A stretch of 64,000 nucleotides of DNA from Dyadobacter sp. 50-39. GTDB taxonomy: Bacteria > Bacteroidota > Bacteroidia > Cytophagales > Spirosomataceae. The notes beneath the pieces were generated by a model. It saw only the letters and a program-made list of their open reading frames with translations, did not search any database and was not told the DNA's origin. Shown one piece after another: positions 1-9,466 of the stretch. Location: NCBI GenBank assembly GCA_001898145.1, contig MKSR01000040.1, forward strand, positions 496,001 to 560,000, read 5' to 3'. How positions within the stretch are numbered: position 1 is the stretch's first letter; each line of letters starts with the position of its first letter. The position numbers and the translations under genes were made by a program.

Positions 1-231
1 GCCGGCGGCGTCTACAAATTCAGCTACGTGCTATCCGTAGAATGTGCCAACCGCAAATACCGCGCATCGTTGGCAAACGTGGAATACCAGGACGGAAACG
101 GACGCACAGTGCCCCTGGAAGCATTTGGCCAGAAGGCTGAGAACAAAGCCGCAGCGGCAGAGCTCGATACCAGACTCAAAGCAATGCTCGCCGATTTGCA
201 GACCAATGTGAAGGATTACAAGCCCTTCTGA
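1..231 (+). CDS. C-terminal part of a hypothetical protein (5' end outside window)
   Basis: The frame is open from base 1 to the stop at 229-231, so only the last 76 residues are visible. The fragment has beta-strand-like alternation around YKFSYVLSVECANRKYRASL, then a charged helical tail rich in Ala, Lys and Glu. The pattern resembles the end of DUF4468-type (TBP-like fold) secreted proteins common in Bacteroidota, but this is weak and I do not assign a function. Two bases separate its stop from the next ATG, so it is probably co-transcribed with the small genes that follow. Confidence 0.6.
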   Translation, partial: AGGVYKFSYVLSVECANRKYRASLANVEYQDGNGRTVPLEAFGQKAENKAAAAELDTRLKAMLADLQTNVKDYKPF

Positions 232-233
232 CC

Positions 234-638
234 ATGACTACCAATCGCATTACTACGTTCCTCCTCGGTCCTGAAATTTCCTGGCTTTTGATGTACGGAC
301 TTGCACTGCTGCTGGTGATGCCCAACCAGCCTCCTACCGAGGCCGGCAACCTCCGGCTTGAAAGCCTCGCCTGGTATGTGCTCTTCGCAGCCATCCTGCT
401 GTCGTTCGTGCCGATGTACTGGTCGCAAAGCGGGCTTGGCTGGTGGATGCTGCGTATAGGCATCGCCGGTCTGATCGGCATTACCTCGGTGGCCACCGCT
501 TTTTGCAGCGCCATCGACTACCACGATTCCCGAAACTCCGGCGTAGGCACATTATGGATGATGCTGGTGATTTTCGGAACATTCTTTCTGTTCCTCGGAA
601 TGATCTGCGCAGGCCTCTACATCCAATTCAGATCCTAA
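234..638 (+). CDS. Small four-helix membrane protein, unknown function
   Basis: This 134-residue protein has about four hydrophobic segments (roughly residues 12-30, 44-60, 68-88 and 104-130) and short polar loops, so it is an integral inner-membrane protein. It starts 2 bases after the upstream stop and is followed closely by another small gene, which suggests one transcript running from before the window to the terminator near 1470. No family or catalytic motif is recognisable. Confidence 0.65.
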   Translation: MTTNRITTFLLGPEISWLLMYGLALLLVMPNQPPTEAGNLRLESLAWYVLFAAILLSFVPMYWSQSGLGWWMLRIGIAGLIGITSVATAFCSAIDYHDSRNSGVGTLWMMLVIFGTFFLFLGMICAGLYIQFRS

Positions 639-649
639 AATTTACACGC

Positions 650-1000
650 ATGGTTGACGAAGTCCCTTCTCCCCAAAATACCTATACCGTCCGTTTCGGC
701 GCCTACGAAGTGCGTATGAGCCACTGGATCAACGAGCCTGCCATTATTCGAGTTGCAAATAATCAGATGGTATTCGATATGCCGTCCACATGGAGCTGCG
801 ACGAGGCCAAATGGCTCGACGACCACACCGTAGAACTTAAAACACGGTTATATCCCGGCCGCGAATATTGTGATCTTGTGCTCGATCTGAAAGCCGGTAC
901 CGGCAAGGCCGTCAGGGGCAGCTACCCGTTCGCTAACTCGATGAACAGGCCCCCACGGGAATTTGAAGGCAGTTTGCAGGAGATTTACCGGTGGATTTAA
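650..1000 (+). CDS. Hypothetical soluble protein
   Basis: I start this gene at the ATG at 650, 11 bases after the preceding stop. An in-frame extension back to 443 would overlap the membrane-protein gene almost completely. The 116-residue product has no signal peptide or membrane segment and is beta-rich and Trp/Asp-containing (MPSTWSCDEAKWLDDHTVEL). I do not recognise the family. Its tight spacing with both neighbours points to a shared operon of small unknown genes. Confidence 0.6.
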   Translation: MVDEVPSPQNTYTVRFGAYEVRMSHWINEPAIIRVANNQMVFDMPSTWSCDEAKWLDDHTVELKTRLYPGREYCDLVLDLKAGTGKAVRGSYPFANSMNRPPREFEGSLQEIYRWI

Positions 1001-1012
1001 CATCCCAAACCC

Positions 1013-1456
1013 ATGGAAACCAGTAAAGGAGTACCTGCATTTGAACTGTTCATGCTCTTGTTCTTTACAGTCGGGGCAGTTCTCGAAATTATCTCTTTCT
1101 CGATTTACCGCAATAGCCGTAACCTCATCGAAAACGGGATCGAAACCAAGGGCATTGTCATCGACCTGCACCGCCTGAAACCCCGCGAATATCCGCTGGC
1201 GCCGTCGATACGCTACATCAAAAAGGACGGAACAGCGCACGTTTTTCACAGCTCGGAAGCGCGCAACCCGCCGGAATACCAGATCGGTGAAGAAGTAACA
1301 CTGTACTATGATCCCAAAGACCCCGATAATGTGCATTTGAAAGGCAATTACCTGTTCGTTTATGTTTTTGCGGGAATGGGTGCCGTCTTCTGGCTATTTT
1401 CGATCTGGTACGTCGGTTCCGCGGTAAGAGCGGTGTTTCAGTGGATTTTCGGCTGA
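1013..1456 (+). CDS. DUF3592 domain membrane protein
   Basis: The 147-residue protein has an N-terminal membrane helix (about residues 8-30), an extracytoplasmic beta-rich domain and a C-terminal helix (about 117-140). The middle part has the DUF3592 pattern: GIVIDLHR, a P-x-I-R-Y-x-K-x-D-G stretch and YQIGEEVTLYYDPKDPDNV. DUF3592 proteins have no established biochemical role. It is the last gene before a strong bidirectional terminator. Confidence 0.8.
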   Translation: METSKGVPAFELFMLLFFTVGAVLEIISFSIYRNSRNLIENGIETKGIVIDLHRLKPREYPLAPSIRYIKKDGTAHVFHSSEARNPPEYQIGEEVTLYYDPKDPDNVHLKGNYLFVYVFAGMGAVFWLFSIWYVGSAVRAVFQWIFG

Positions 1457-1466
1457 TAATAAAAAA

Positions 1467-1498
1467 ACCGGACGTCTTTGCGGACGTCCGGTTTTTTT
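1467..1498. terminator. Bidirectional intrinsic terminator
   Basis: A perfect 10-bp stem (ACCGGACGTC / GACGTCCGGT, 1467-1476 and 1483-1492) closes a 6-base loop. It is flanked by an A-run on the left and a T-run on the right, so it can terminate the plus-strand DUF3592 transcript and the minus-strand DUF1501 transcript that converge here. Confidence 0.9.
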
Positions 1499-1515
1499 AT
1501 TGGTTGTTCAAACTA

Positions 1516-2994
1516 TCAGGCTAAAAGCGGCTTTACTACCTTCCCGTGCACATCCGTTAACCGGTACCGGCGTCCCTGGTGTTTGAAAATAAGCTGCTCG
1601 TGATCAATTCCCATCAAATGCATGACAGTAGCCTGAAAATCATGCACATGCACGGGATCTTTAACAATGTTATAACCGAAATCGTCGGTTTGCCCGTATA
1701 CAAATCCCTTTTTCACGCCCGCGCCCGCCATCCAGATGGAGAAGCTGCGCGGATGGTGGTCTCGGCCGTAGTTGTCGCGGGTAAGCTTGCCTTGTGAGTA
1801 GGCCCCCCGGCCAAATTCGCCGCCCCAGACGACGAGCGTTTCATCCAGCAAGCCGCGCTGTTTCAAATCGTTGATCAATGCAGCCGAAGCCTGGTCGACG
1901 CTCTTGGCCATAATCTTAATATCATTGGGCAGGTTGCCGTGCTGGTCCCAGCCCTGGTGATACAGCTGCACGAATTTCACATCTTTCTCGATCAGTTTAC
2001 GTGCCAGCACGCAGTTGGCCGCAAATGTGCCGGGCTTACGCGAATCCTCGCCATACATATCGAAAATGTAATCCGGCTCTTTGGAAATATCCATCGTTTC
2101 GGGAACGGCAGTCTGCATCCGGTACGCCATTTCGTACTGTGCCATGCGGTAGTTAATTTCCGGGTCGAGCAGCTTCTCAAACTGCCCTTGCTGCAATTTT
2201 GCGAGCGAGTTCAGCATGCGCCTGCGACTGGTACGGTCTATTCCCTCAGGGTTGTTGAGGTAGAAAACCGGGTCGGGACCCGATCGGAACACGACGCCCT
2301 GGTGAATGGACGGCAAAAAACCATTGCTCCATAATTTGGCATACAACGGCTGGTCGCCGCCACGACCCTTGGAAAGCAAAACCACGAAGGAAGGCATATT
2401 CTGGTTGTCCGAGCCCAGCCCGTAGCTCACCCACGAGCCCCAGGAAGGCCGACCGCCCTGCTGGCTGCCCGTTTGGAAAAACGTCACTGCCGGGTCGTGG
2501 TTGATAGCCTCCGTAAACATCGAGCGGATGAATGTGACATCGTTCACGATACCCGTGGTGTAGGGCATCAATTCACTGATCATCATGTCGTGATCGCCGT
2601 AGCGCCGGAATTTATATTTGGAAGCGGCCAGCGGGAAGCTGCTTTGCCCCGCGGTCATGCCAGTCAGGCGCTGCCCTTTGCGTACAGACTCGGGAAGGTC
2701 TTTGCCCCACATTTCTTCCAGTTTAGGCTTATAGTCGAACAGTTCCAGCTGCGACGGCGCACCGCTTTGGAACAAATAGATCACCCGCTTAGCTTTCGGC
2801 GCGAAATGCGGATGCCCGATCGGCAGTCCCGCGGCTTCGGCGCCCTTCTCGCCCGCCTTTTTGGCCAAAGAGTTATCTGCATTCAAAAGCGATGTCATTG
2901 CTGCCGCACCCAGACCCAGGCTGGTTTTCGAGAGGAAATTACGCCTGCTCAACTGCTCATGGACGTGGCTTTCAAGTTCCCTGTAAAAGCTCAT
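1516..2994 (-). CDS. DUF1501 domain-containing exported protein
   Basis: This 492-residue protein begins with a Tat-like leader (SRRNFLSKTSLGLGAAA) and has the DUF1501 body, a family related to the sulfatase/alkaline-phosphatase fold. Visible landmarks are INHDPAVTFFQTG (about 165-180), GGRPSWGSWVSYGLG, HQGWDQHGNLP, VVWGGEFGRG, GRDHHPRSFSIWMAG and HVHDFQATVMHLMGID near the end. The His/Asp clusters resemble metal-binding sites of the fold, but no substrate is established. It lies 11 bases downstream of the PSCyt1/DUF1549/DUF1553 gene. This pairing is very common in Planctomycetota and some Bacteroidota and suggests a joint role in exported substrate degradation. Confidence 0.92.
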   Translation of the reverse strand: MSFYRELESHVHEQLSRRNFLSKTSLGLGAAAMTSLLNADNSLAKKAGEKGAEAAGLPIGHPHFAPKAKRVIYLFQSGAPSQLELFDYKPKLEEMWGKDLPESVRKGQRLTGMTAGQSSFPLAASKYKFRRYGDHDMMISELMPYTTGIVNDVTFIRSMFTEAINHDPAVTFFQTGSQQGGRPSWGSWVSYGLGSDNQNMPSFVVLLSKGRGGDQPLYAKLWSNGFLPSIHQGVVFRSGPDPVFYLNNPEGIDRTSRRRMLNSLAKLQQGQFEKLLDPEINYRMAQYEMAYRMQTAVPETMDISKEPDYIFDMYGEDSRKPGTFAANCVLARKLIEKDVKFVQLYHQGWDQHGNLPNDIKIMAKSVDQASAALINDLKQRGLLDETLVVWGGEFGRGAYSQGKLTRDNYGRDHHPRSFSIWMAGAGVKKGFVYGQTDDFGYNIVKDPVHVHDFQATVMHLMGIDHEQLIFKHQGRRYRLTDVHGKVVKPLLA

Positions 2995-3005
2995 AGCTTT
3001 GTCTG

Positions 3006-6000
3006 TTATCGCTTGATCAAAAATTCGTCAAAATTCATTACTGTGCTCGCCACGATAGTGCCCGCCGCCAGTTGGGCCGGGTCCAGCGTTTTATCGAGCG
3101 GGTATTCCCCCACGGACAGGATCGACTTCATCCGCTTAGGATTGCGGCTGAAATCCTTTAACTCTTCATCGTACAATTCTTTGAGCACCAATTTTTCCTT
3201 TGGGTCAGGCAGGCGGCTCGTCAATGCGGTAAATGCATAGTCGATCTGCTCGTCGACGGACCGGCCGTTTTTCAGCATGTGCTGTGCGAGCACGCGTGAA
3301 GCCTCCACAAATTGCGGGTCGTTCATGACCACCAACGCCTGCAATGGCGTACTGGTTTTCTGCCGTTTGGTAATGCAGAAGTGCCTTTCAGCTGCATCGA
3401 AATTGAGCATCATCGGCGGCGGCGAGCTCCGTTTCCAGATCGTGTAAAGGCTTCGGCGGTAAAGCGAATCGCCGTGCTGCTGTTTGTAAGTCACCTCGTT
3501 ACGGGTCGCAAGCGCCTCCCATAGGCCCGCGGGCTGGTAGGGGTACGCACTCCTGCCCCCGACCCGTCGCGTGAGCAGGCCGCTCGACGCCAACGCATTG
3601 TCGCGGATCTGCTCGGCACTCATGCGGTAGCTTGGACCGCGCGCATAAAAGCGGTTGTCCGGATCGACATCTTTCATAGCCGGCTCTATTCGGGACGACT
3701 GCCGGTAAGTCGCCGAGGTCACGATCAGCTTTTGCATCGCTTTCACATTCCACCCCGACTCGCGGAAGCGCGCGGCGAGGTAGTCGAGCAGCTCGGGATG
3801 CGTTGGCAGTTCGCCCTGGTTACCGTAATCGTCGCTCGAAATCACGATTCCCTTGCCGAAATACATCATCCAGAAACGGTTGACAGTGACCCGGCTAAAC
3901 AACGGATGGTCTTTGTCCAGCAGCCATTTGGCCAGGCCCAGGCGGTTTTTGGGATATTCTTTGGGTATTTTAAAGAATGCGTCAGGCGTGTCCGACGTTA
4001 CCGGTTTTCCCGGGGCGTCGTAAGCCCCGCGGTTAAGAATGAACGTCTTACGCGGAAATTTGCGCTCCTTCATCACCATCACGTCGATCTGCTTGTCCAT
4101 GATCTCCGTCTCCTCCCCGATCAATGCACGGCTCGCCGCCATTTCCTTTTTACAATTGGTATCGATATTCGTCAGATAATATTCTTTTAACGAGGCCAGC
4201 CCGGCAGGTTTGAGCTGCGCAGCAGGAGTTTTCAATGCAATCAGCAATTCATTTTTAAGGCTAAACAAACCCTGCATTTCCAGCGGGCTCACCGCCCTGG
4301 TATAAATCCGGAATTCGTCGACTTCGAAATTCTTCGTCCGCTGATCCGAGAGGCGGCCGATATTCAGCTTATCGACGTACCAGTTCGTCTTGTTTTTCCC
4401 GTACAAAATACTCTCCGTCAGGTGGTCATTATGTACCGTAACCTTCACCGGCTGCCCGTTCACGTAGAGTTTCAGTCCCGCCGCTTTACTCATTCCGTCG
4501 TAGGTAAAGCCCAGCTGCGTCCATATATTCATCGGGAATTTATCCATGCTCTGGATCTCAATCGCATTCTCCGGCCACACATGGCTGATCGTCAAGCGGA
4601 TGCGGCCATCTTTCTCCCTGAACACATTCCAGCCGCGGTAGCCATTCATCACCCCGTTGGACTTGTGCAGCAGCGAGCCGCTCACCGCAGGATCATGCAG
4701 GTTGAGCCAGATGCTGATACTGAAAGGCTGGTTGCGTTCGAAGAATGCGAAGTTATCGCCGAAGCTCACGGCATTTTCACCAAAAATACAACGCGCCCGC
4801 CCGATGCGACCGGCGCGGGAAGCCACATTGGACAGGCTGTCATCTCCTTCCGCATGCGCTTTGTTTTTCGGGTCGGCAAGGTTGGCAAATTCTTTACCGG
4901 CAGGCTCGTCAAATGTAAAATGGCCCAGTAAATCGGTTTTCTCGGGCAACAATGCTTTTTCCGGCGCCGTGCGGGCAGCAGCGAGCCATTGCTGAAAGCC
5001 GCGTTCGTAGGAAGCCGAGTTGGCGGTAATGGCGGAGCGCTCCCTGGCCATGTTTTCATGAATGTATTTCAGCCTGGCATCGGCCTCGGGCGTGGGCAAT
5101 GTAATGGCGGGGCTCGCCTCACCATTGTAAGGTATCTGGCCGTTTTCATCATTGTTATTGAAAAACGCATACAGCGAATAGTAATCCTTATGGCTGATGG
5201 GGTCATACTTATGGTCATGGCAACGCGCGCATTCCACGGTAAGGCCGAGGAATGTCTTTCCAAATGTATCTACCCGGTCGGAAACATAGGCAGTGCGGTA
5301 TTCTTCGGGAATAATGCCGCCCTCCTGGCTCTGCTGATGCATGCGGTTGAATGCGGTCGCAACCATCATTTCGCGGGTCGGGTTGGGCAGCATATCCCCT
5401 GCGAGCTGCCAGGTGACAAACTGGTCGTAAGGCTGGTTTTTGTTAAACGAATTGATGACCCAATCGCGGAAAGGCCAGGCGGTTCGCAAGCCGTCGTCCT
5501 GGTACCCATGTGTGTCCGCGTAACGCGCGGCGTCGAGCCAGGGCACGGCCATGTGTTCGCCATAATGCGGTGAAGCAAGCAGCCTGTCGACAGCCTTTTC
5601 ATAGGCATCGGGCGATTTGTCGCTTAGAAATGCGGCTACTTCCTCCGGCGTAGGCGGCAGGCCGGTCAGGTCGAGTGATACACGGCGCAGCAAGGTGGTC
5701 CTGGTTGCCTCTGGCGAAAGTTTGAGTCGATTGTCTTCCAGCTTTTTAAGGATAAACCGGTCGATGTCGTTGCGTACCCAGCCCTCGTTCCTGACTTTCG
5801 GCAATGCAGGCTTTGCTACTTTGGTAAATGCCCAGTGCGGCTTATACTCAGCTCCTTCCTCCACCCAGCGGATGAGAATTGCCTTTTCCCTGGCCGTAAG
5901 CGACAAATGCGATTCGGGCGTAGGCATCATCACCTCGGGATCAGCCGAAAGAATGCGGTGCACAAGTTCACTGCTTCCCGGCTTGCCCGGCCTGATCGCC

Positions 6001-6272
6001 TTCAAACCGCTTTCTGCCTCTTTTTGGTAGGCGACTTCGGCAATATCCAATCGCAAATTGGCCTTCTGGTGATTGGCATCCGGCCCGTGGCAGGCAAAGC
6101 AGCGGTCCGAAAGGATGGGCTTTACGTCGTAAGTATAGTCCACAGGTGCAACCAGCGTATTCATTTCGGCGGCCACATCGTCTGGCATATCCACCTTTTT
6201 GTCACACGACATCAAAAAGAGTACGGTGGCGGACAGCAGCAAGCCATATTTAAACCAGGAATTCAACATCAT
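3006..6272 (-). CDS. PSCyt1 / DUF1549 / LamG / DUF1553 lipoprotein
   Basis: The 1088-residue protein starts with a lipoprotein signal ending at Cys23 (LFLMSC). Next comes a planctomycete-type cytochrome c domain with CFACH (Cys58, Cys61, His62), then DUF1549 (about 165-370, with DLTGLPPTPEEV and ARYADTHGYQDDG). A concanavalin/LamG-like domain (about 460-660, LLGHFTFDEPAG through FEVDEFRIYTRAV) is inserted before DUF1553 (about 800-1060, NRLGLAKWLLDKDHPLFSRV and TSTPLQALVVMNDPQFVEA). The haem and LamG modules suggest redox activity on, or binding of, a carbohydrate polymer at the cell surface; that is inference. Two adjacent Met codons could serve as start. It heads an operon with the DUF1501 gene. 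Confidence 0.92.
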   Translation of the reverse strand: MMLNSWFKYGLLLSATVLFLMSCDKKVDMPDDVAAEMNTLVAPVDYTYDVKPILSDRCFACHGPDANHQKANLRLDIAEVAYQKEAESGLKAIRPGKPGSSELVHRILSADPEVMMPTPESHLSLTAREKAILIRWVEEGAEYKPHWAFTKVAKPALPKVRNEGWVRNDIDRFILKKLEDNRLKLSPEATRTTLLRRVSLDLTGLPPTPEEVAAFLSDKSPDAYEKAVDRLLASPHYGEHMAVPWLDAARYADTHGYQDDGLRTAWPFRDWVINSFNKNQPYDQFVTWQLAGDMLPNPTREMMVATAFNRMHQQSQEGGIIPEEYRTAYVSDRVDTFGKTFLGLTVECARCHDHKYDPISHKDYYSLYAFFNNNDENGQIPYNGEASPAITLPTPEADARLKYIHENMARERSAITANSASYERGFQQWLAAARTAPEKALLPEKTDLLGHFTFDEPAGKEFANLADPKNKAHAEGDDSLSNVASRAGRIGRARCIFGENAVSFGDNFAFFERNQPFSISIWLNLHDPAVSGSLLHKSNGVMNGYRGWNVFREKDGRIRLTISHVWPENAIEIQSMDKFPMNIWTQLGFTYDGMSKAAGLKLYVNGQPVKVTVHNDHLTESILYGKNKTNWYVDKLNIGRLSDQRTKNFEVDEFRIYTRAVSPLEMQGLFSLKNELLIALKTPAAQLKPAGLASLKEYYLTNIDTNCKKEMAASRALIGEETEIMDKQIDVMVMKERKFPRKTFILNRGAYDAPGKPVTSDTPDAFFKIPKEYPKNRLGLAKWLLDKDHPLFSRVTVNRFWMMYFGKGIVISSDDYGNQGELPTHPELLDYLAARFRESGWNVKAMQKLIVTSATYRQSSRIEPAMKDVDPDNRFYARGPSYRMSAEQIRDNALASSGLLTRRVGGRSAYPYQPAGLWEALATRNEVTYKQQHGDSLYRRSLYTIWKRSSPPPMMLNFDAAERHFCITKRQKTSTPLQALVVMNDPQFVEASRVLAQHMLKNGRSVDEQIDYAFTALTSRLPDPKEKLVLKELYDEELKDFSRNPKRMKSILSVGEYPLDKTLDPAQLAAGTIVASTVMNFDEFLIKR

Positions 6273-6463
6273 TCATTTCGATAACTAGCGGGCGGCATTC
6301 GGCAACTAACAATCAGCAAAGCGTTGAGCCGTCCAATTCTCCATTCCATTAATCCTAATTTAATCAATTTCATCCATTTAAAATCGATTTCAACGGGCAA
6401 ACTGAAAATATAAGTAGCTGAAAATGTTTTATTTGGTTAACAAACCTGTATCCAAAACTATAC

Positions 6464-7831
6464 TCAGGGCTTTTTGTAGTTCTTGGAGGCGTCGTCCACA
6501 ACAAGTACCCAGTCGTGGCCGTATCCCGAGGTGGGCGGGACGAACTTGCTGACCGATTTGTTATCAAATTTACCTGCATCCCGTACTTTGCCGCTTCTGG
6601 GATCGAACCAGAATGCTTCCAGCTGGGTGCCGGAGATCTTTCCGGGGTTTACGGAAAATGGCTTTCCGGCCGCCGTATATACAAACAGGTAATCCTTTCC
6701 CCGCGTGGCCTGTATGCGCTCGGCCGCAGGTAACGCATTTTCGACGACTACGGATTGATCGGGGACGCGCTCGGTGATCGGACGGGATTCCATGAGTTTG
6801 CGAACGTGTTTCATTTCCAACGCCCCGGGCAGGTCGAGCGCCTGCTGCCAGAAAAAGTGCGGACCATTCACCGCCTCGCGGTTGGGCGAATACATTTGCC
6901 AGATATCGTGACAACCATAAGTGTGCCCGAATGCACCTGCAAAAAGATCGAGGTAAGCCGATTTACGAACATCGTACGCGCTCGAAATGCCATTTTCCTT
7001 CGCATTGAAGCACACGGGGTGATCCTCGTAAATCGGTTCCGCGTCGATAACAGGCTTTACCAGCGTACGGTTGTACGACCGCCGGATGTTGTCGTAAACA
7101 GGCGTATCGCGGCAATGGCCGGTCTGGAACATGTTGAAATCGAACCATTCGTCGTCGTGAAACCATTCGCTGGAACCCTCCTTGTTGGGCTGCGGGTGGT
7201 ACGACATCAGCACTTTATCATTGCCTCCCGCTCCTTCTGCGATCCCGGCGGCCATGGCCCGCCAGATTTCCACATCGCGACTGTCTTTGCGCGGCTGCCG
7301 GTCGCCGCCAAGCACCCAAATGATGTTCGGCCTGGTCTTGTAGCGCATGGCGAGCCATTTACCGTAAGTCCTGGCATTGCTTTCATTAAAAATCTCCGGC
7401 CCCTTGCCCCAGGTACTCTTGAAAACCTTGTCACCCCAGGTCGGCAGGAAGGCAATGGTGAGCCCGTAGGCCGCCGCCTTGTCGATAATGTAGTCGACAT
7501 GCCTGAAATAGTTCTCGTTCGGCTGGGTCGGATCGTTGTTGATCAGCGGTTTTTCACCGTACGGATTGGGCTCCGCGAGGCCGTCGAACTCGGCCAGTGC
7601 CACGGCCTGGATCACGGTGAACCCTTGTTCGGCCCGCTTTTGCAGGTAATAATCGGCGTCGGCGCGGTCGAGGCGGTGGAAAAGCTCCCAGGCGGTGTCC
7701 CCGAGCCAGAAAAACGGCTTCCCTTCTTTCAGCAGATACCGCTTGTTATCACTGATCGTATAGTGTTGAGCGCGTGCATGGGAAAGCGCGCAAAGGAGGA
7801 CGGCCACAATAAGGAGCTTATTCGGTTTCAT
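6464..7831 (-). CDS. GH140-like apiosidase (DUF4038), secreted
   Basis: The 455-residue protein has a signal peptide ending at ALSHARAQ and a DUF4038 TIM-barrel with the hallmark start RYLLKEGKPFFWLGDTAWEL. GH140 enzymes such as the Bacteroides rhamnogalacturonan-II apiosidase use an Asp and a Glu. Candidates here are Asp177 in WVLGGDRQPR and Glu265 in VIDAEPIYED, inferred from position. The last ~90 residues form the usual C-terminal beta domain (DYLFVYTAAGKPFSV, then EAFWFDPRSG). It likely acts in the periplasm or outside the cell on apiose-containing pectin. Its upstream region is a long AT-rich spacer, so it is probably transcribed alone. Confidence 0.88.
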   Translation of the reverse strand: MKPNKLLIVAVLLCALSHARAQHYTISDNKRYLLKEGKPFFWLGDTAWELFHRLDRADADYYLQKRAEQGFTVIQAVALAEFDGLAEPNPYGEKPLINNDPTQPNENYFRHVDYIIDKAAAYGLTIAFLPTWGDKVFKSTWGKGPEIFNESNARTYGKWLAMRYKTRPNIIWVLGGDRQPRKDSRDVEIWRAMAAGIAEGAGGNDKVLMSYHPQPNKEGSSEWFHDDEWFDFNMFQTGHCRDTPVYDNIRRSYNRTLVKPVIDAEPIYEDHPVCFNAKENGISSAYDVRKSAYLDLFAGAFGHTYGCHDIWQMYSPNREAVNGPHFFWQQALDLPGALEMKHVRKLMESRPITERVPDQSVVVENALPAAERIQATRGKDYLFVYTAAGKPFSVNPGKISGTQLEAFWFDPRSGKVRDAGKFDNKSVSKFVPPTSGYGHDWVLVVDDASKNYKKP

Positions 7832-8342
7832 GCTGATCCGGGGTTTAGCATATATGATCTATTCTTAAAGCCGGGCGAAACCGATTCTTAATATCCGGTA
7901 CAGGAATAATCTAACAAAAATGAATCTTGGCACCCATCGAAATCTATTTCAATCCGGCGAACCGTTAAAAAAATTTTTCCAACCGTACGATAATTTTAAT
8001 TAGCTCATTATCACCAAATTAATCAGAGAAATGCGGCATTTTTTATAGGATTATACGTAGAATAATTATTACCGTTTAGTAATTTAATTCATCGAAATGC
8101 CGATATATCACTAATATTGAAGTACTATTTTTACATTACCTAACCCCAACGAGCCTCTATATGATAATAAATTCTACACTACAATACTGCTCACCGGAGT
8201 GTATCCGCATTGCCTCCGACGCCTTCCATTACCTCGTCGCTCCACGGCGAAAATAACCGCATTGCCCTTCATCAGCACCGTTCCGGCCTGCGGGCGGACC
8301 TTGATTTTGTATTATCCATCTAACCTTTAAACTATTTCCTCT
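7832..8342. other. Gene-free spacer between divergent genes
   Basis: These 511 bases separate the GH140-like gene (minus) from the first collar gene (plus). The left 330 bases are very AT-rich with A/T tracts and probably hold both promoters. The right part (about 8185-8300) is GC-richer but has no open frame or family signature that I can recognise. No convincing TAnnTTTG/TTTG promoter pair was found. Confidence 0.5.
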
Positions 8343-8861
8343 ATGGCAGAACCATTTCTATCGGAGATCCGATTGGCGAGCTTCAACTTTGCCCCGAAAG
8401 GCTGGGCATTAGCCAATGGTCAGTTCCTACCCATTAATCAGAATCAAGCGCTGTTTGCATTGCTGGGCACCACTTTCGGCGGCAATGGACAAACTACCTT
8501 TGCATTGCCTGATTTCCGGGGAAAAGTACCCCTTCATGTCGGAAACGGATTTAATCTCGGGCAAGCCGGCGGGGAAGTAGCCCACACGCTCAATATCAAC
8601 GAAATGCCGCAGCATACCCACGTTCTGCAGGCGATCGACAACGGAAGCGCGAACTCCAACGTCACCGACCCGACCGGTAACTCGTTCTCCAACTCCCAGC
8701 CCAGCAACCTGTACTCCAACGCGATCAACAATAACCTGCTCTCGCTCAGGCCGGGCACCGTTACGTCCGTGGGAGGAAGCCAGCCGCACAACAACATGCA
8801 GCCTTACCTGGTGATTAACTTCATCATCGCGCTTCAGGGAATCTTCCCAAGCCAGAATTAA
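8343..8861 (+). CDS. Phage tail collar domain protein (MdpB-like), copy 1
   Basis: The 172-residue protein has the collar-domain layout of Microcystis-dependent-protein-like (MdpB) proteins: LSEIRLASFNFAPKGWALANGQ at the start, a beta core (TFGGNGQTTFALPDFRGKVP), NEMPQHTH, and VGGSQPHNNMQPYLVINFII at the end. In phages this fold forms tail fibres; the free-standing bacterial copies have no settled role. It is the first of three paralogues in tandem on one strand, with no phage structural genes nearby. Confidence 0.88.
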   Translation: MAEPFLSEIRLASFNFAPKGWALANGQFLPINQNQALFALLGTTFGGNGQTTFALPDFRGKVPLHVGNGFNLGQAGGEVAHTLNINEMPQHTHVLQAIDNGSANSNVTDPTGNSFSNSQPSNLYSNAINNNLLSLRPGTVTSVGGSQPHNNMQPYLVINFIIALQGIFPSQN

Positions 8862-8902
8862 TATCCTCTGTTCTAGTCGTTCATTCCAAACACTGAAGAT
8901 AC

Positions 8903-9418
8903 ATGGCACAACCATATGTTGGAGAAATAAGAATATTTGCGGGGAATTTCGCCCCTAACGGATGGTTTTTCTGCGAAGGACAGCTGCTGCCCATCTCCGA
9001 ATACGAAACACTTTTTCAATTGATAGGCACTACCTATGGCGGTGACGGCGAAAGCACATTCGCACTGCCCGACCTCAGGGGACGGCTGCCCGTGCACATG
9101 GGAACCTATCAGGGCATTACCTACACCATCGGCGAGTCGGCCGGTACTGAAGACGTGACGCTCAACACGAACCAGATCCCGAGCCACACCCACGATTTCA
9201 GGGTTACCAGCGACATCGGTAACGTATTGAGCCCTACCAGCGCGATCATCGGCGTGTCTACCAAAGCGAAAATATTCTTTGCAGACCCTCCCGGGGCCAA
9301 TTTCAATGCGGCCGACATTCTCCCGGTCGGAGGCAGCCAGCCGCACAGCAATTTCCAACCCTATCTGTGTCTCAATTTTATCATCTCTCTTTTCGGAATC
9401 TTTCCGTCGCCGACCTGA
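8903..9418 (+). CDS. Phage tail collar domain protein, copy 2
   Basis: The 171-residue paralogue of the preceding gene keeps VGEIRIFAGNFAPNGWFFCEGQ, YGGDGESTFALPDLRGRLPVH, NQIPSHTHDF and GGSQPHSNFQPYLCLNFII. It differs mostly in the central surface loop, which suggests the scaffold is kept while the exposed part diversifies. The gap of 41 bases to the previous gene and 48 bases to the next suggests one transcript. Confidence 0.88.
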   Translation: MAQPYVGEIRIFAGNFAPNGWFFCEGQLLPISEYETLFQLIGTTYGGDGESTFALPDLRGRLPVHMGTYQGITYTIGESAGTEDVTLNTNQIPSHTHDFRVTSDIGNVLSPTSAIIGVSTKAKIFFADPPGANFNAADILPVGGSQPHSNFQPYLCLNFIISLFGIFPSPT

Positions 9419-9466
9419 AAAAGGCTGCTTAGAAGAGTATATAAAATTTAACCACAAACAAATACC

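Noticed and set aside
443..649. Upstream extension of the hypothetical gene at 650
   Set aside because: It would overlap the preceding membrane-protein gene for about 200 bases, while the ATG at 650 gives normal operon spacing.
6755..7891. 378-residue plus-strand reading frame
   Set aside because: It is antisense to the GH140-like gene, which has clear family motifs; high GC at third positions produces such shadow frames.
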